A stretch of 64,000 nt of DNA, taken from assembly GCF_041929205.1 (NCBI RefSeq), contig NZ_JBHFNT010000229.1. One strand, written 5' to 3'. Position 1 is the stretch's first letter. Each line of letters opens with the position of its first letter. The position numbers and the translations under genes were made by a program. Source of the stretch: Floridanema evergladense (GTDB lineage: Bacteria; Cyanobacteriota; Cyanobacteriia; Cyanobacteriales; Aerosakkonemataceae). Below, piece by piece: positions 60,148 through 64,000 of the stretch. The notes under the pieces are model-generated. The model searched no databases, had not been told where the DNA came from, and saw only the letters and a program-made list of their open reading frames with translations.

Positions 60148-60348
60148 TTATTTTAGTAACCTAGTTACTCGCACGTCGTATTCAATACCTTGAGGATGGT
60201 CGGTTCTGGCTTGTAATTTTGCCATGTAGTCGGCTGTTTGTCTAGATTGTGCGTCAATCTCGTAGCGTGTTGTTTCCTTGTGGCAGTTATTGGTTGTTGG
60301 CTCAAGATATTCTTTGATATCAACCAACACCTCATAAGTATGATTCAT
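60148..60348 (-). CDS. Small protein of unknown function
   Basis: This 66-residue protein begins MNHTYEVLVDIKEY and is rich in Thr and charged residues. A strong ribosome-binding site (GAGGAGG about 13 bases before the ATG) supports it as a real gene despite its size. There is no signal peptide or membrane helix. I recognise no family. Confidence 0.65.
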   Translation of the reverse strand: MNHTYEVLVDIKEYLEPTTNNCHKETTRYEIDAQSRQTADYMAKLQARTDHPQGIEYDVRVTRLLK

Positions 60349-60881
60349 TTTGGGTGCCTCCTCGTTTTAGTTGTAAACGATCGAGATTTATAGAAATTAG
60401 TATAAGAACATTAAACGGGTCGATCGCTAAATGAATACAATTCTTAGCAACTCTTTATGTTTTACTCAATAAACTAATTTTTCTAAATTTTTAAGTTTAA
60501 CAAGAGTTGTTAATAAATGTTAAAGCTAACTGTGCAATAAGATAAGGCTTCATTTTCTCGCCTTTTTCCACGAACATTTATCTGTGCATATAAAACAGGT
60601 ACATTTACGTAGTTATTGTATGTGTAAAAATTTTGGGATAAGGGATATTTTTACTGATAACCTTGCAAAATAAATAGGTTGGTAATTAATATTAAGTAGT
60701 AGTGGCAAAACGTTAAAGTTGGGAAAATCAAATTTTGAGAGTAACCGTTTTATTTAAAGTTAAAATACATCGTGCAAAGTTGTTTATTTGGAAACAGAAT
60801 AAAATAGCTTTGTACCGCTCTCCCGCTAGTTTGTCTGCTTGCTGGTTTGCGGCCTCAGTAACTAATTTGGCGTGACAGCTT
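60349..60881. other. Spacer upstream of the hybrid kinase gene
   Basis: This 533-base A/T-rich stretch separates the divergent small gene and the kinase. I see no gene, RNA gene or strong palindrome. A few HIP1-like fragments occur (for example near 60380 and 60420). It must carry two promoters. Confidence 0.5.
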
Positions 60882-63803
60882 ATGTTCGCGATCGACAACC
60901 CAATGATTTGTTATCAGTTAGCGGGATATGAACGACTGCAAACACCCATTTGGATTTATGATATCCAAAATCTGAAAATGAGGTGGGCAAATCGTGCCGC
61001 TTTACAGCTGTGGAATGCAGCAAGTTTAGAAGAATTACTCAGCCGCGATTTAAGTCAAGTTTCTACTGCAACCTATACCCGCTTACAAAGTTACCTAGAG
61101 CTTTTTAAGCAGGGTGAAACAATAATTGAACAGTGGACATTTTACCCCCAAGGAAAAGCTGTATCTGTTCGTTGCACCTGTTCGGGAATTCTGATTGAGA
61201 AGGATTGTTTAGCAATGTTAGTGGAAGCAGAAAGAATTACTAACATTGAACAAGAAGCTCTTCGTTCTATAGAAGCGCTACGTCATACAACAGTAGCAAT
61301 TTCTTTATGCAATAAATCGGGGGAGTTAATATTTCAAAATCCCGCTGCTATTAATTGTTATGGTAATTGTATATCTAATCCAGAAAATCAGCATTTAAAG
61401 CAGCGTTTTTTCGATCGAGATATTTGGTTGCAAGTAGAACAAGAATTGACTGTTAAAGGCATTTTTAAAGGTGATATTCAAGTTTTAACTAAACAAGGAG
61501 TGCATTGGCATTATATAGAAATTCGGCAGACTAATGACCCGACAGATAGTTCTCCTATACTGTTGATAAATGAGAATGATATCACCGAACGTAAAAAGAT
61601 TGAAGAACAACTAAAATTAGCAGACTTTTCCGTAGAACACTCTTCTCTGGCTACAGTCTGGAGCGATCGCAATGGCAAAATTATTCGCGCTAACAAAAAA
61701 GCTTGCGAACAACAAGGTTTTTCCCGTAAAGAGTTGTTATCAATGTACGTTTGGGATTGCGATCCTAACTTTTCTCAAGAAGCATGGCTCTCACGCTGGG
61801 AAGAACTAAAACAGCACAAAACTTTATCCTTTACCTCCGAACATCGTAGTAAAGACGGCAGAATGATTCCTGTAGAGGTTAGTTTGAATTATTTAGAATT
61901 TAATGGCAAAGAATATAACTTTGCTTGTTCGCGTGATATTAGCGATCGAGTAGAAGCCGAAAAAGCCTTACGACAGAACGAAGAAAGAATGCAAGCATTA
62001 ATAAAAGCCATACCCGACACGATGTTTCGTCACCGAATAGATGGCACTTATTTAGATGTAGAAGCAAATGAAAATAACTTAATCGTACCTCCAGAACTTC
62101 TCATTGGCAAAAAGTTAACAGACTTACCGATGCCGGAATACATTAAAAAAGGATTGCTAGAAAATTTTCTAGCCGCAGTTACTACCGGAAAACTACAAAC
62201 CTTTGAGCATAATTTAGAAAAACCGGATGGGATGTACACTTATGAAGCTCGAATTATTAAAAGCGGTGTTGATGAAGTTGTTTGTATTGTCCGGGATGTT
62301 ACAGAACGCAAACAAGCAGAAGAAACTCTACAAAAAGCACTAGCAGCGGCGCAAGCAGCATCAATTTCTAAAAGTCGTTTTCTCTCTCACATGAGTCATG
62401 AACTACGGACACCGCTAAATGCTATTCTCGGTTTTAGTCAGGTATTGGCAAGAAGCAATTCTCTTTCTGATGAACAACAAGAACAGCTAAAAATTATTAA
62501 TCGCAGTGGCGAACATTTATTAAATTTGATCAATGACATTTTATCCATGTCAAAAATTGAAGCAGGTCAAGTTACGCTCAACAAAAATCGCTTAGATCTG
62601 TATCAATTACTCGAAGACTTAGAAAATATGTTGCAGTTAAAAGCTGCTTCTAAAGGTTTACAGCTAATTGTTGAGCGATCGACAAATGTTCCCCGATATA
62701 TTGAAACCGATGAAAGTAAGTTGAGACAAGTTTTAATAAATTTGTTAGGTAATGCCGTTAAATTTACTCATGAAGGCAGGATTCATTTAAGAGCCAAATT
62801 AGGAAAAAGAGAGCAAAATCAAGCGGTAATTAACTTTGAAGTAGAAGACACAGGTGCGGGAATAGCACCAGAAGAAATTCCGACAATGTTCGATCCCTTT
62901 GTGCAAACTGAAACAGGTCGTCAATCCATGCAAGGAACGGGATTAGGTTTACCAATTAGCCGCCAATTTGTCCGCTTAATGGGGGGAGATATTACAGTTA
63001 ATAGCCAGTTGGGTAAAGGAACAATTTTTACTTTTGATATCAGAGTTAAAGAAGTTGTTGCTATGCAAGAAAAAAGTTCCTTAACTGCTAAACAAGTGAT
63101 TGGATTACAACCTAATCAGCCAACTTATCGGATTTTAATAGTTGAGGATATTGAAGAAAATCGTCTATTGTTACTTAAGTTATTGAAACCATTGGGATTT
63201 GAAGTGCAAGAAGCAGTTAATGGACAAGAAGCGATCGCCTTATGGTCAACTTGGCAACCTCACCTAATTTGGATGGATATGCTAATGCCAGTCATGGACG
63301 GTTATCAAGCAACCCAACAAATTAAAGCCTTGCAACAACAAAGATTGACCAAAGAAAATATTCCCAAAACTGTAATTATTGCCTTAACAGCTAGTGCTTT
63401 TGAAGAAGAACAATCGAGTATTTTCTTAGCGGGTTGTGATGACTTAGTATCTAAACCTTTCCCAGAGTCAGAGTTATTTGAAAAAATGGCTCAATATTTA
63501 GGCGTGCGCTACATCTATGCCGATGAAAATCAACCGACTTTCTTAAATTCAGTAATACCTAAAAAACTGAGTGCAGAGGATTTAAAAGTAATGCCTGCTG
63601 AGTGGATAATAAAACTACATCAAGCAGTACTTGGCGCTAACGATGATATTATCTTGAAGTTAATTGAACAAATTCCTGATACTGAAGTAACTTTGGCTGA
63701 TGCGCTTACAGATTTGGTCAATGATTTTCGTTTAGATTTAATTTTAGAGCTAATAGAAAAAATTATTCCTTCAGAAGTATCCGCAAACCACCCTTCCGGG
63801 TGA
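60882..63803 (+). CDS. Multi-PAS hybrid histidine kinase
   Basis: A cytosolic kinase of 973 residues. The first 490 residues hold about four PAS-type sensor units (FDRDIWLQVEQE, WSDRNGKIIRANKKA, FACSRDISDRVEAEKA, VCIVRDVTERKQAEE mark unit borders). Then a HisKA domain (phospho-acceptor His in SHMSHELRTPLNA), an ATPase domain (N box LLGNAVKFT, G2 GTGLGLPISRQF) and a receiver domain (acceptor Asp in WMDMLMPVMDGY, preceded by IVEDIEENR). A helical tail of about 90 residues ends it. No membrane helix is present. The signal sensed is unknown. Confidence 0.92.
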   Translation: MFAIDNPMICYQLAGYERLQTPIWIYDIQNLKMRWANRAALQLWNAASLEELLSRDLSQVSTATYTRLQSYLELFKQGETIIEQWTFYPQGKAVSVRCTCSGILIEKDCLAMLVEAERITNIEQEALRSIEALRHTTVAISLCNKSGELIFQNPAAINCYGNCISNPENQHLKQRFFDRDIWLQVEQELTVKGIFKGDIQVLTKQGVHWHYIEIRQTNDPTDSSPILLINENDITERKKIEEQLKLADFSVEHSSLATVWSDRNGKIIRANKKACEQQGFSRKELLSMYVWDCDPNFSQEAWLSRWEELKQHKTLSFTSEHRSKDGRMIPVEVSLNYLEFNGKEYNFACSRDISDRVEAEKALRQNEERMQALIKAIPDTMFRHRIDGTYLDVEANENNLIVPPELLIGKKLTDLPMPEYIKKGLLENFLAAVTTGKLQTFEHNLEKPDGMYTYEARIIKSGVDEVVCIVRDVTERKQAEETLQKALAAAQAASISKSRFLSHMSHELRTPLNAILGFSQVLARSNSLSDEQQEQLKIINRSGEHLLNLINDILSMSKIEAGQVTLNKNRLDLYQLLEDLENMLQLKAASKGLQLIVERSTNVPRYIETDESKLRQVLINLLGNAVKFTHEGRIHLRAKLGKREQNQAVINFEVEDTGAGIAPEEIPTMFDPFVQTETGRQSMQGTGLGLPISRQFVRLMGGDITVNSQLGKGTIFTFDIRVKEVVAMQEKSSLTAKQVIGLQPNQPTYRILIVEDIEENRLLLLKLLKPLGFEVQEAVNGQEAIALWSTWQPHLIWMDMLMPVMDGYQATQQIKALQQQRLTKENIPKTVIIALTASAFEEEQSSIFLAGCDDLVSKPFPESELFEKMAQYLGVRYIYADENQPTFLNSVIPKKLSAEDLKVMPAEWIIKLHQAVLGANDDIILKLIEQIPDTEVTLADALTDLVNDFRLDLILELIEKIIPSEVSANHPSG

Positions 63804-63888
63804 TTGTTAACGATGGGAAACCAGCAGTAGTTCCGAGCGGAAAAAAGCGATCGCAATTTCATAACCTCTGTATAAAAAAATCTTAACC

Positions 63889-63939
63889 ATGCCATGAGAC
63901 GATAAACGTTTTGTGTAGCGAAGCTAAACTCATGGCATT
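63889..63939. other. Inverted repeat around the start of the last gene
   Basis: ATGCCATGAG (63889-63898) and CTCATGGCAT (63930-63939) are perfect complements, and the second arm includes the ATG at 63932. If the transcript begins before the first arm, this stem could hide the start codon. The meaning is speculative. Confidence 0.4.
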
Positions 63940-64000
63940 ACAGATTCCCAGCATATTCGACAGTCGTTTTTACCTAGAGCAAAATCTAGATATTGCAGTT
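63932..64000 (+). CDS. Repeat-family protein (third member), cut by window end
   Basis: Starting at ATG 63932, 23 codons are visible: MALQIPSIFDSRFYLEQNLDIAV. The FDSRFYLEQNLDIAV part follows the unit of the proteins at 28055-29044 and 29425-30720 (F-x-E-x-F-Y-L-x-x-N-P-D-V-x-x-A-V). So another gene of that family begins here and continues beyond the window. The evidence is a short motif match only. Confidence 0.6.
   Translation, partial: MALQIPSIFDSRFYLEQNLDIAV

Noticed and set aside
59956..60156. 66-codon plus-strand frame after the EEP-family gene
   Set aside because: Its start lies inside a terminator hairpin, there is no ribosome-binding site, and its end overlaps the end of a better supported minus-strand gene. 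The peptide looks protein-like, so a decayed gene cannot be excluded.

Overview
The window comes from a cyanobacterium, probably a filamentous one. The octamer GCGATCGC (HIP1) is scattered through genes and spacers on both strands. The gene set includes cyanobacterial markers: aldehyde-deformylating oxygenase with acyl-ACP reductase, a COP23-type secreted protein, the cyanobacterial Fe-S/PDZ protein of the TIGR03279 type, a CSP41-like epimerase and DUF4112. Spacers carry families of short cyanobacterial repeats (CCCCAGT heptamers, AATGACT repeats, large palindromes). The first 135 bases look like poor contig-end sequence.

Layout. 0.3-8 kb: uppP, the TIGR03279 protein, a UPF0175 protein, a membrane-anchored class III nucleotide cyclase, COP23 with two secreted trypsin-like proteases, and an Rpn-type nuclease-like protein. 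8.2-15.1 kb: the most interesting conserved-looking system. It has two paralogous proteins with a cytosolic zinc ribbon, one membrane helix and an outside phosphate-binding-type domain, then a membrane VWA protein, then a 1,095-residue tubulin/FtsZ-like GTPase that itself ends in a zinc ribbon. The four genes are collinear, two palindromes precede them and a large stem-loop follows. 15.2-24 kb: an esterase, thrC, small conserved genes, a DUF433/DUF5615 pair, a histidine kinase with four CBS domains, and an orphan sugar-type ABC permease.

24.2-31 kb: ado and aar (alkane synthesis), then a disturbed region. A gene with two TIR domains sits between two copies of the aar 3' end. After it come two tandem paralogous repeat/RTX-like genes, further decayed copies of the aar 3' end, and a 51-base remnant of the TIR gene. 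31-42 kb: dacB, a duplicated-domain exported protein, an MFS carrier, a cytochrome b-like protein, a Uma2/DUF29 cluster, an NB-ARC protein, and two toxin-antitoxin-like pairs whose upstream regions share a sequence. One of these pairs includes a 54-codon gene that seems to start at ATT.

42.5-51.5 kb: ordinary genes (CSP41-like epimerase, pgsA, a DUF5009-type membrane protein, msrA, a YbaY-like protein, a nucleoside deaminase, a phytase-like esterase). 51.7-57.5 kb: a guanidine-use locus. A guanidine-I (ykkC) riboswitch precedes a Ni-dependent guanidine hydrolase of the agmatinase family, its HypA/HypB-like metallochaperones, and an ABC importer (lipoprotein, permease, ATPase). 57.6-64 kb: an alpha/beta-hydrolase-fold protein that seems to lack catalytic residues, a membrane-anchored endonuclease/exonuclease/phosphatase-family protein, a small protein, a large multi-PAS hybrid histidine kinase, and the first 23 codons of another repeat-family gene.

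All calls come from reading the sequence by eye. Family names rest on recognised motifs and remembered family patterns; no search was run.
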